Source: Myxococcota bacterium
Lineage (GTDB): Bacteria; Myxococcota_C; UBA6777
Direction: 5' to 3'
NCBI GenBank assembly: GCA_023150835.1
Contig: JAKLKB010000116.1
Location: 1-36,109, forward strand
DNA: 36,109 nucleotides
Position 1 is the stretch's first letter; every line of letters starts with the position of its first letter. The position numbers and the translations under genes were made by a program. The notes under the pieces are model-generated. The model was not told the origin of the DNA. It was given only the letters and a program-made list of their open reading frames with translations, and made no database searches. Shown here one piece after another: positions 1 to 7,696 of the stretch.

Positions 1-200
1 CGCCCTCCCCCGTGAACAGGGGAGGGAGCGAAAGTCGGAAGCAGCGGGGATTTTGTTTTTTCATGACGCACGCTGTTTGCACGAGACGCAGACGCTGCCC
101 GTTCCAACTTCCCCCCGTTCACGGGGGGATTGAGGGGGGGGAGAAAAAAAAGGCGATCAAGACCGACTCTACGAGGTTTCCACCTTAACAAGGCGCGTAT
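1..200 (+). mobile_element. R1 element, copy A (left end outside window)
   Basis: Right part of a dispersed element also found at 12431-12669 and 22402-22610. It is nearly identical to those copies over its whole length. It has a perfect hairpin with CCCTCCCC/GGGGAGGG arms near position 3 and a second hairpin of six C then six G near 112-129. It ends at 184-200 in the terminal repeat CTTAACAAGGCGCGTAT. The right end abuts a GGGG-loop-CCCC palindrome at 201-213, as in the other copies. It has no coding capacity that I trust. The left terminus is missing because the window starts inside it. Confidence 0.72.
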
Positions 201-318
201 GGGGTTTCACCCCACACCCCACAAGGGAGCGAAGCCCCCTTGACCCCGTGAGGGGCGAAGACAGCATAGGTTTTTCAAGCAAACGGCTCTGTCGCTTGAA
301 GTGTCGCGAACACGGCTT
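200..318 (-). repeat. R2 three-hairpin repeat, copy A
   Basis: Reverse-oriented copy of the R2 family (others at 5084, 12318 and 30941; fragment at 17818). Read on the minus strand it begins CCGTGTTCGCG, passes a CTTCAAGCG block, then folds into consecutive hairpins. The second has AAGGGGGC/GCTCCCTT arms around a TTC loop; the third has TGGGGT/ACCCCA arms around GAA. It lies directly downstream of the S9 peptidase gene in the same orientation, so it could end or protect that transcript. That role is inference. Confidence 0.7.
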
Positions 319-365
319 CTTTGGGCCGCTGCGTCAGTCCTCTGTGTCAAACGCGATGTTGTGGC

Positions 366-3059
366 TTAGCGAGGGCGAGGTGGTCCGAGGTGGTGTTGAA
401 AGAAGCGGATCAGTCGGTCGTTCAGGGCACGCAAGGGACGAGCGCGGCGTACCATGTGCGTCATATTGGAGAGGGGGAGAAATTCGTGATCTTTTTGGGC
501 GAGCAAAAATGCGTGAGACAGCTTGAGCGAATGAAGGAAAAAGACGTTGTCATCGGCGGTTCCGTGTATCAACAACAACGGTCGATTGAGTTTGGAGGCA
601 TCGAGCAGGGCATTGGAACGGGCGTAAGCTTGGGGATCTTGTTGTGGCAAACCAAGAAACCGTTCGGTGTAATGGGTGTCGTAGTCCATCCAATCCGTGA
701 CGGGCGCACCTGCCACACCAGCATGAAAGACATCAGGGCGGCGCAACGTCGCCATCACCGAGAAGTATCCGCCAAAAGACCAGCCATACACCCCCACTCG
801 ATGCAGATCGATCTGCGGGATCAGCTTAGCGACTTCTCGAAGGCCCGTGATCTGATCTTCGAGCGGCTTGGCGATAAAGTCCCCTTGGATGGCGCGCTCC
901 CACGCACGTGTCCGCCCGGGCGTTCCGCGACCATCAACACTCACCACCAAAAAGCCTCGATCGGCCAGCCATTGCGCAAACAAAAAGTGACCGCGCACCG
1001 CATTCACCATCCGATACCCCGGACCTGCGTACACATACAACAACGTGGGATAACGCAAGTGGGCTTGAAACCCTTTGGGAAAGATCACCGCAGCGCGCAA
1101 GGCTTGTTCTCCAACCTTGAGCAAACGAACGTTGGGGATCACCTTCGGATCTTCCGATCTATCCGCGATCTGGGCGATCACCTCACCACGCGCAAAAGCA
1201 TCGCGTGGAGGCGTTGTTGTTTGTGTCGAGGATTTTTTATCCGCAGAGGTCGGAGGCATCGGCGTTTTAGAAGATGGCGAACCCTGAACAAGGATGGGAC
1301 GGTAGGCAGGTTTGGGCATACTCAGCGGAGGCATCGAGCGGTAGGCAGGTTTGGGCATACTCGGCGAAGACTTCGCTCGTTCGGCAAGTTTGAGTGTGGG
1401 ACTCCCAAGCGGCGGGTCCAAACGCCGAACGGTGTAAGAGGTGCTTGCTTCCATCGTCGCAGCCGTCAGAACATACAACAAGGCCGATTTTCCGTGACCG
1501 AAATGCCCCGAATGAACACCCGCTTTGTAAGTCAGGCGTTGCATCCGCCATTGTTCGCCCTGCAACGCCACGCGATACAGATGCCCTTCGGTCGGTTCGG
1601 GGCTTGCGGAGAGATAAGCCGTCCCACGCACAGCGTCCACCGCAAGCAGCCGCCGATAGCCCATCGCACGCGGCGTCAAGACCCGCACAAACGCGCCCTT
1701 GGCATCGCGCAGTTCGAGTTGCCATCCCCCACCTCGCTCGCTCGACCACAAAAAGGACCGACCATTTGGCAACCAATGCGGAACACTCTGATCGATGTTT
1801 AACCACGCTGCATCGCGCTCTTCGAGCAACATCCGCAACGCTCCTGTCGTCGTATCCACCGCCAAAAGCTGCGCATGACGCTGTAGACGATCTTGAACAA
1901 GCAGCGTCAACGGCGCACCTTTTGACCAACGAACGGTATTGAGATACGGAAAGCTCTTGCGATCCCACTCGATCCAACGGGTCTTTCCGCTCGCCAGATC
2001 CAATAACCCCAACCGCACGATCGCATTGGCCTTGCCCGGGCGCGGATAACGCTGCTTGTGCGGCTTGCTCTGCGGCTGCGCTGCGTTGGGCAAATAGATC
2101 CACTCCACACCGCGTTCATCCGTCTGTTGGTACAAGATCTGCCGACTGTCAGGCGACCACCAATAACCACGCATCCGCCCCATCTCTTCTTGTGCAACAA
2201 ACTCCGCCGTCGCATGGGTGATGCCTTCTGTGCGCTTTGTCAGACGCCGCTCTTTTCCTGTCGCGATCTCCACGACGTACAGATCTCCCCCACGCACCAC
2301 AGCGATCTGTTTCCCATCAGGCGAAAACCGCGCATCGATCGGATACCCCGCCTTGCTATCCAAGACGCGCACCCGCCCACTCGCCCGATCATACAGATAC
2401 AACTTGCCTGACAACGGCAACAACAAAGAACCACCGTCAGGGGCCATCCGATACGAGACCAAACCACGCGCCGCCAAACGCAGCCGTTCACGCCGCGCCT
2501 TTTCTTCAGCGCTTAAATTCTCCCGTACACCCGCAAGCAGCGTCTCTGCGGTCAACAACACCCGCTCTCTGCCCGTCGTCAGATCCAACGCATACAGACT
2601 CCGCACAAAGCTCCGTGGACCCGAACGCAAAAACAACAATTGCTTCCCGTCCTCCGTAAACGAAAAATGGCTCGGCTTTCCCATCCGAAAACGAAAGGTC
2701 TTTGCGTAACGTGTCAAAAAGTCTTCTTTCTCCGACCCCGCCACCGCCCCACCTCGCAGAGAAGGATGCTGCCCCACAGGCCGCTGCACGGGTCGAATAA
2801 CCTCCCCCACAGGCCGCTGCACAGGTCGAATAACCTCCCCCACAGGCCGCGCCTTTACAGGATGTGACGGTACAAGTCGAACAACGTCCCCCACAGGCCG
2901 CGAAGACGGACGTTCTGCCCATGCTCGACCCCCGAGCCACCCTGCCCCAAGCCACTTGACCCCTCCATACCTTCCCCCAGACCACGCCCCGCAAAACACC
3001 ATCCCTCCAACGATCCACCCCAAGACGGGGCGCAACCACAACGCACGCAAAACAGACAT
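366..3059 (-). CDS. Secreted S9 family peptidase, dipeptidyl-peptidase IV-like
   Basis: Serine exopeptidase of the prolyl oligopeptidase clan, 897 aa, predicted to release N-terminal dipeptides from peptides outside the cytoplasm. A signal-like hydrophobic segment lies at residues 7-25, followed by a Pro/Val/Arg-rich linker with repeats of RPVGEVIRPVQ. Next comes a DPP-IV beta-propeller carrying EFVAQEEM, which matches the family's Glu-Glu site that binds the substrate amino terminus. The C-terminal hydrolase domain has GWSFGGY (nucleophile about Ser761), HGTADDN (Asp about 837) and a late His near 868. I chose the ATG at 3059 because GGAAAGG lies just upstream and longer frames run into the 43-bp repeat array. 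It is divergent from the methyltransferase at 3563. The family call is firm; exact specificity is inferred. Confidence 0.93.
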   Translation of the reverse strand: MSVLRALWLRPVLGWIVGGMVFCGAWSGGRYGGVKWLGAGWLGGRAWAERPSSRPVGDVVRLVPSHPVKARPVGEVIRPVQRPVGEVIRPVQRPVGQHPSLRGGAVAGSEKEDFLTRYAKTFRFRMGKPSHFSFTEDGKQLLFLRSGPRSFVRSLYALDLTTGRERVLLTAETLLAGVRENLSAEEKARRERLRLAARGLVSYRMAPDGGSLLLPLSGKLYLYDRASGRVRVLDSKAGYPIDARFSPDGKQIAVVRGGDLYVVEIATGKERRLTKRTEGITHATAEFVAQEEMGRMRGYWWSPDSRQILYQQTDERGVEWIYLPNAAQPQSKPHKQRYPRPGKANAIVRLGLLDLASGKTRWIEWDRKSFPYLNTVRWSKGAPLTLLVQDRLQRHAQLLAVDTTTGALRMLLEERDAAWLNIDQSVPHWLPNGRSFLWSSERGGGWQLELRDAKGAFVRVLTPRAMGYRRLLAVDAVRGTAYLSASPEPTEGHLYRVALQGEQWRMQRLTYKAGVHSGHFGHGKSALLYVLTAATMEASTSYTVRRLDPPLGSPTLKLAERAKSSPSMPKPAYRSMPPLSMPKPAYRPILVQGSPSSKTPMPPTSADKKSSTQTTTPPRDAFARGEVIAQIADRSEDPKVIPNVRLLKVGEQALRAAVIFPKGFQAHLRYPTLLYVYAGPGYRMVNAVRGHFLFAQWLADRGFLVVSVDGRGTPGRTRAWERAIQGDFIAKPLEDQITGLREVAKLIPQIDLHRVGVYGWSFGGYFSVMATLRRPDVFHAGVAGAPVTDWMDYDTHYTERFLGLPQQDPQAYARSNALLDASKLNRPLLLIHGTADDNVFFLHSLKLSHAFLLAQKDHEFLPLSNMTHMVRRARPLRALNDRLIRFFQHHLGPPRPR

Positions 3060-3081
3060 ACCTTTTCCTTTCCGTGTAGGA

Positions 3082-3468
3082 GTGACACGAAATCCGCAGG
3101 GTGTGTGATCGTCAAACGTAGGGGCAGCCCCCTGTGGCTGCCCAAAAACAGGGCCATTACACCGAAGCAGCCCCATGTGGCTGCCCAAAAACAGGGCCAT
3201 TACACCGGAGCAGCCCCCTGTGGCTGCCCAAAAACAGGGCCATTACACCGGAGCAGCCCCCTGTGGCTGCCCAAAAACAGGGCCATTACATCGGAGCAGC
3301 CCTCTGTGGCTGCCCAAAAACAGGGCCATTACACCGGAGCAGCCCCCTGTGGCTGCCCAAAAACAGGGCAATTACAGCGCAGCAGCCCCCTGTGGCTGCC
3401 CAAAAACAGGGCAATTACAGCGGAGCGCACCAACATCGCGATCACATACGACCCGAATATCGTACGAC
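3082..3468 (+). repeat. R3 terminal-inverted-repeat element, copy A (core expanded)
   Basis: R3 copies begin with a GATACGAnATCCG-type end and finish with a GGATATCGTATG-type end, which is an imperfect inverted repeat of the start. Here the left end is at 3082-3105 and the right end, GAATATCGTACGAC, is near 3455-3468. The usual single palindromic core (GGGCAGCC-CCCTGT-GGCTGCCC) has become seven 43-bp units. The element fills most of the 503-bp divergent space between the S9 peptidase and the rRNA methyltransferase, so promoters for both genes must lie in or beside it. Confidence 0.7.
3124..3424. repeat. Seven tandem 43-bp palindromic units
   Basis: Successive GCAGCC starts fall at 3124, 3167, 3210, 3253, 3296, 3339 and 3382, an exact 43-bp period. 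Each unit contains the GGGCAGCC/GGCTGCCC-type inverted repeat around CCCTGT, followed by AAAAACAGGG, which could pair with that loop. Differences between units are few, mainly CC to CA and ACC to AGC in the last two. There are no unique spacers, so this is not a CRISPR array. Because 43 is not a multiple of three and the unit lacks stops, long artefactual open frames cross it in several frames. Confidence 0.95.
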
Positions 3469-3562
3469 ACAGTTCATCAAAAACAAACCACTTCGCCCTC
3501 GGAGCGCTTGTAGTGTACAAAAGCAAAGCACAAAGGCAAACCCCAAGGAGAGTAAACGCATC

Positions 3563-5035
3563 ATGGGCAAACGAAAGCCACGCAACGAAGAAGTGTTTGA
3601 AGTCGAAGTCACCGCGCTTGGCCGAAAAGGGATCGGCATCGCGATCGCTCCCGATGGCGATCCCATCGAGATACGTGGTGTCCCACCCGATACAGTCGTC
3701 GAAGTCCGCGCCCGTCGCAAACGCAAGGGCTTGTGGGAGGCCGTTCCGTTGCGCATCGTTCGTTATCCCGCATCCGCCGAAACACCGCGCTGTGCGGTGT
3801 TTGAGATGTGTGGGGGCTGCACACTCCAAGGACTCCAGCTACACGCGCAGCGCACCGCCAAACAACGAACCGCCATCAACGATATCGCCCGTGCCATGAA
3901 CCTTTCCAGCGAAGAGCTTGCACAACAAGTCACGATCCACCCAACACGCGGCCCTGAACAAGCCTACGCTTACCGAAACAAAGTCGAACTCACTTTCGGC
4001 GCACAGCGCTTCCTCGACAAGACGGATCTTGATGCAGGCTTGCCGTTTGATGGCCGTTACCTTGGCTTCCATGCCCCCGGTCGATTCGACAAGATCGTCG
4101 ATGCGGCCCGCTGCGAACTGATCAGCGAACCCGCCAACCAACTGCTCGCCATCGTTCGCCAACAAGCCCTAACACCCGATGCTCCGCCGACTTGGGATCC
4201 ACGTACTCACACGGGCTTCTGGCGTCATCTGCTCTTGCGCGAAGGATTCGCCAGCGGAGAACATCTGATCGGACTCTACACGGCTCCCGCCCAAACCCCC
4301 GAACAAGAAGCGGCAGTATCGCGGCTTGCAGATGCCCTTCAACACGCCTCGCTCGCTTTCAACCATCGCCTCGCAGGGATCGTCTGGTTTGAAAATGACT
4401 CGGTGGGTGATGCCGCTCAAGGCTCGATCCGTCAGGTATGGGGCCGACATTGGCTCCACGAACGCCTCGGATCCATCGGCTTCCAACTCTCGATCCAGTC
4501 CTTTTTTCAAACTTCCACCCTCGGCGCAAAACTGCTTTACGATACCCTTGGCGACGCGATCACGTCCTCCCATCGGCGCTTGTACGATCTTTATTGCGGC
4601 ATCGGCTCGATCGGACTTTATCTCCACCAACGTTTCGATCAGATCATCGGCATCGAAGAGATCCCCCAAGCCGTCGAAGATGCCCGCCAAAATGCCCAAC
4701 GCAACGGCATCCACCACACCACCTACCACGCCGCCCGCGTCGAAGAAGCCCTCGATCTCCTACCCACCACACAACACGATCACACCTTGATCGTCGACCC
4801 GCCCCGGGGTGGTTTGCATCTCAGCGTCGCAAATGCCCTTGCACGCGCCCCGGGTGACGAATTGCTTTACGTCGCCTGTCACCCCGCATCCTTGGGCAGA
4901 GACGCTCTCCCTCTCGCTCGCGGCGGATGGCGCCTCGCTCATCTGTGGTTTGTCGACCTCTTCCCCCAAACCTATCACATCGAAGCCATCGCACGCTTTG
5001 AACGCCAACCTAAAAAAAATCCGCCCCCCCTATAA
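3563..5035 (+). CDS. rlmD: 23S rRNA (uracil-C5)-methyltransferase, TrmA/RlmD family
   Basis: SAM-dependent methyltransferase of 490 aa that makes 5-methyluridine in RNA, most likely 23S rRNA. A TRAM-like RNA-binding domain spans about residues 8-66. Cys77, Cys83, Cys86 and Cys184 give the C-x5-C-x2-C...C pattern that binds a [4Fe-4S] cluster in RlmD-type enzymes. SAM motif I is DLYCGIGSIG (342-351). DPPRGG is at 412-417, the catalytic Cys439 sits in VACHP, and Glu474 in the FPQTYHIE motif is the likely base. The ATG at 3563 has AAGGAG 12 bases upstream; the open frame further upstream is only the repeat array. RlmD is the best guess, but RlmC or an RlmCD-like target cannot be excluded from sequence alone. 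Confidence 0.93.
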   Translation: MGKRKPRNEEVFEVEVTALGRKGIGIAIAPDGDPIEIRGVPPDTVVEVRARRKRKGLWEAVPLRIVRYPASAETPRCAVFEMCGGCTLQGLQLHAQRTAKQRTAINDIARAMNLSSEELAQQVTIHPTRGPEQAYAYRNKVELTFGAQRFLDKTDLDAGLPFDGRYLGFHAPGRFDKIVDAARCELISEPANQLLAIVRQQALTPDAPPTWDPRTHTGFWRHLLLREGFASGEHLIGLYTAPAQTPEQEAAVSRLADALQHASLAFNHRLAGIVWFENDSVGDAAQGSIRQVWGRHWLHERLGSIGFQLSIQSFFQTSTLGAKLLYDTLGDAITSSHRRLYDLYCGIGSIGLYLHQRFDQIIGIEEIPQAVEDARQNAQRNGIHHTTYHAARVEEALDLLPTTQHDHTLIVDPPRGGLHLSVANALARAPGDELLYVACHPASLGRDALPLARGGWRLAHLWFVDLFPQTYHIEAIARFERQPKKNPPPL

Positions 5036-5083
5036 CCCATCCAACCGATCCGACCCCGACACGAAACACGCCACCCACCAAAC

Positions 5084-5199
5084 CCCGTGTTCGCACTCCT
5101 TCAAACGGCACCGCTGTTTGTTTGGATATCTCTGTTCACCCCGTCTATACGGGGTCAAGGGAGCCGCGCTCCCTTGCGGGGCGTGGGGTGGAACCCCAC
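5084..5199 (+). repeat. R2 three-hairpin repeat, copy B
   Basis: Plus-oriented copy starting 48 bases after the rRNA methyltransferase stop. It shows three hairpins in succession: ACCCCGT/ACGGGGT with loop CTAT, AAGGGAGC/GCTCCCTT with loop CGC, and GTGGGGT/ACCCCAC with loop GGA. The stems match the other copies and all the loops differ. As at copy A, it sits just downstream of a gene and points the same way. No U-tract follows, so it is not a classical intrinsic terminator. Confidence 0.75.
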
Positions 5200-5229
5200 A
5201 AAGACCATCCAACCCACAAAGACCATCCA
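5195..5229. repeat. 18-bp tandem duplication
   Basis: The block CCCACAAAGACCATCCAA occurs at 5195-5212 and again from 5213, with the last base differing. It overlaps the end of R2 copy B. A related CACAAAAACCATCCAAC block follows R3 copy E near 23650. No function is visible. Confidence 0.7.
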
Positions 5230-5268
5230 CCCCGCACCCCTCACAAGAAACACGCTGCGGCTCGCTGT

Positions 5269-6618
5269 CTAGCGCGATGGTTCGAGGCGCAAAGATCGCC
5301 ACCACGCGCCATCTATCGGCTGTTTGTGTGCGCCCCGCGCCAAAAAGCCCGTCAGATACACTTCGAGACCGCCTTTCGCGGGTGGGGCCGGCCAGATCAA
5401 GATCGGATCGGGGAGATTGTGCGGGATCACCAACACAGGATGCAGGGAGCGCGCACAATCCCCAAAGTCCACCCCGTAGATCGGGAACTTTGAAAAGTTA
5501 TTCACATAGAACACCGAGGGGCGGTAGTTGTAGATCGCCGCGAGATCATAGGGCAGATAAAACAAGCCGCGATGCCGCATCAATTGAAGGGTCAAGCGCA
5601 GATCATCCATCAGCTTCGGAGAGGGCCGCGCCAACGACGGGGCCAATGCTTCTTGTGTGCGCGCTGCGATATCCACCAAAGGCTCATCCGAGCGAAACGC
5701 CCCACCACTCGCCACAAACGAAGCATTCCCCACAAATTCGGGGGGGATCCCTGCAAGCCGCTCTCGCCCATCCAAGACGCTGACTTGACCGCACGCCACC
5801 GAAGCTGACGCATGAAAAAGCTGCGCACAGCTTCGAGAAAGATGCGCACACAACAACGCATACAAGCCGATCTCTTTTCCTGCTGTCTCTTCGGTGCGTT
5901 TGCGCAGCCCTGCGAGGGCCTCTTGCGATAAAAAGATCGGTCGTGTGCGCTGCAAGATCCCACCGAATAAAAACAGGGGCAAGCCCGACATCAGCTTGAG
6001 AAAGCTTGGCTTGATCCAGCCCGCTGCAACGACGCGTTCGCGGACTTCTTTTTTGGACAGCAACGGCTCTGTCGGCTGGAAGACTTGTACCAACGATTGA
6101 TCCAAACATGGCGCAACCATCGACTTTCCAGCGTAAAGCCGCCCCCAGTTTGCCACCATCGTGTAAAAGCTGTTTCCATCCATCAAAGCATGCGAAGAAC
6201 ACACGCTCAGCACCGTACCGTCATGGAGAGAGCTTACACAGATCGCGATCCCCGCTTCTTTTCCGCGCCGAAAAGCTTTTTTGTCAGGCGGCCTAGCAAA
6301 AGACTGTGCCAACGTATGATCCGCCTCGATATCCGCGATCTTGATATCGAACCGCTCCGCTGTATGAAACGGCACCCCTGCGTTGTCGAGTGCGATGCCA
6401 ACCCCTTGTTTCATCCGCCCCGCAAGATGCGGATAATCCGACAGCAACAACCCCAATGTCTCCTTGAGGCGCTCCACATCCAACAGCGCATCAAAGATCC
6501 ACGTCCCTCGGATGATCAACGCTTGGTTCACCTCGTCCAAAGGCGTGAGCCGCCACACAGCCCCGACAGGTGCGGGATCTTTGGCTTGGATCAGCAGCGG
6601 CGGTCGAACAACAGACAT
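5269..6618 (-). CDS. BAHD-like / condensation-fold acyltransferase
   Basis: Predicted CoA-dependent acyltransferase of 449 aa that would move an acyl group onto an alcohol or amine. The N-terminus has the family's LTPLD and DYPHLAGRM blocks (about 25-69). The catalytic H-x3-DG motif is HALMDG at 143-148 (His143, Asp147). A late VDFGD motif resembles the structural DFGWG of BAHD enzymes, with the last residues changed. I start at the ATG at 6618 because GGAGGAGC lies 5 bases upstream; the longer frame adds an unrelated N-terminus. BAHD members are best known from plants and fungi, and bacterial relatives are sparse and mostly uncharacterised. Wax-ester synthase and peptide condensation domains share the motif, but the N-terminal blocks fit BAHD better. 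The substrate is unknown. Confidence 0.75.
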   Translation of the reverse strand: MSVVRPPLLIQAKDPAPVGAVWRLTPLDEVNQALIIRGTWIFDALLDVERLKETLGLLLSDYPHLAGRMKQGVGIALDNAGVPFHTAERFDIKIADIEADHTLAQSFARPPDKKAFRRGKEAGIAICVSSLHDGTVLSVCSSHALMDGNSFYTMVANWGRLYAGKSMVAPCLDQSLVQVFQPTEPLLSKKEVRERVVAAGWIKPSFLKLMSGLPLFLFGGILQRTRPIFLSQEALAGLRKRTEETAGKEIGLYALLCAHLSRSCAQLFHASASVACGQVSVLDGRERLAGIPPEFVGNASFVASGGAFRSDEPLVDIAARTQEALAPSLARPSPKLMDDLRLTLQLMRHRGLFYLPYDLAAIYNYRPSVFYVNNFSKFPIYGVDFGDCARSLHPVLVIPHNLPDPILIWPAPPAKGGLEVYLTGFLARGAHKQPIDGAWWRSLRLEPSR

Positions 6619-6685
6619 TTGCGCTCCTCCTTCGGCACGAAACAAGCGTCGCCAGACATGGGATCCCCTGTATGCGTAGCCCACC

Positions 6686-7693
6686 CTATTCTTTGTACGG
6701 ACCCAAAAACTTGCCTCCGTTGAAATGGATTAGATGGTCTGGAGAATCGGCGATCCAAACTTCGGTTTCCCATGCGATATCTGGTGCGAACTTCCGAAAC
6801 GTTGCTCGGTCAAGAAATGCGGTGATGTACACGATCTCGGCTGTACAGTCTGTGGTTAGGCGTTTGAGTTCTTCAAGCCTCACGGGTGTGATCGGGCCTG
6901 AACTATGGACTGCTTCGATCAAAAATAGCCAGTTCTTCGACGAACTGTACGCAAGAACATCGGGGAGTTCATCGTGTGCGATTTCAAAGAAGGACAACGC
7001 CGCCAATTGACGCTCGTCGCACAGAAGCAGTTTCTTTGCCGTGTCGCCAACATAGAGCACCTCGCACTCAAAACCGTAGCGAGGAAGAAACTCCTCAATG
7101 ATAGCCTTCTGCAACTCGTTGTGTTTGCCGGGTGAAAACTCCAATTTTTGCCCGCTTGGAAGCGATACGCTCACCCTTTTTATCTCTCTTTGAGAAGAGA
7201 GCCTATCGCGCAACGTGCCTGTCTGGGCAAGAAGTTCGTCAACATCTTTTTCCCACCCCTCGTTGCCGTACGAGCGGACGACGTCGATGTATCGAGGACT
7301 CAAAGCATAACCTCGCGTCGGGTTGTTTGTCGCCGCATTTGGATCGTTTGCACTACGTTCGACGATCCCTGCGACTGTAGCCAACTTCAAATCTTTACGG
7401 CGGATATCGTCGTACGATCCACTCGATATAGATTCGCCAAAGTGGCTGTTGATGTAGTCGATCATCTGCCTTGTTTGGGGAGTCCATCCGTCTCCACTTT
7501 GCTTGGCTTTTGGCCAGTCTATCGAGCACTTCACATCAAGAACCGCCAAAAACGCCATCGCCATCCGCTCAAGACGGCGCTCAGTTAAACCGTCGAACGG
7601 AATGCCTAAGCTGTTGAGGATATGAAGAGCCTCGTTGATGACTTTCTTCGTCGAGTCCGATTTTTTGGTCGTAGGGATAAAATCAGGTGTCAA
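6686..7693 (-). CDS. Type II restriction endonuclease, BsuBI/PstI family
   Basis: Site-specific DNA endonuclease of 335 aa. Family blocks are visible: an N-terminal helix-rich part with FDGLTERRLERMAMAFLAVL (about 33-52), then the YINSHFGESISSGSYDDIRR stretch, the NPTRGYALS block, and a C-terminal nuclease core with DELPDVLAY followed by NWLFLIEAVHSSGPI, the region that holds the family's metal-binding acidic residues. The start is TTG at 7693: a strong GAGGAGGG precedes it by 6 bases and the next ATG would remove about 43 conserved residues. It follows the methyltransferase stop by 3 bases, so the two are almost certainly co-transcribed. Relatives cut CTGCAG; that target is inferred here. 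Codon use looks more AT-rich than its neighbours, consistent with transfer. Confidence 0.87.
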   Translation of the reverse strand: MTPDFIPTTKKSDSTKKVINEALHILNSLGIPFDGLTERRLERMAMAFLAVLDVKCSIDWPKAKQSGDGWTPQTRQMIDYINSHFGESISSGSYDDIRRKDLKLATVAGIVERSANDPNAATNNPTRGYALSPRYIDVVRSYGNEGWEKDVDELLAQTGTLRDRLSSQREIKRVSVSLPSGQKLEFSPGKHNELQKAIIEEFLPRYGFECEVLYVGDTAKKLLLCDERQLAALSFFEIAHDELPDVLAYSSSKNWLFLIEAVHSSGPITPVRLEELKRLTTDCTAEIVYITAFLDRATFRKFAPDIAWETEVWIADSPDHLIHFNGGKFLGPYKE

Positions 7694-7696
7694 GCA

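Noticed and set aside
3124-3424. CRISPR array
   Set aside because: The 43-bp units are directly adjacent with no unique spacers, and no cas gene is present.
3105-3562. Long open frames crossing the 43-bp array in several frames, including upstream extensions of rlmD and of the S9 peptidase
   Set aside because: They translate the same repeat in different frames and have no ribosome sites; the real starts at 3563 and 3059 have them.
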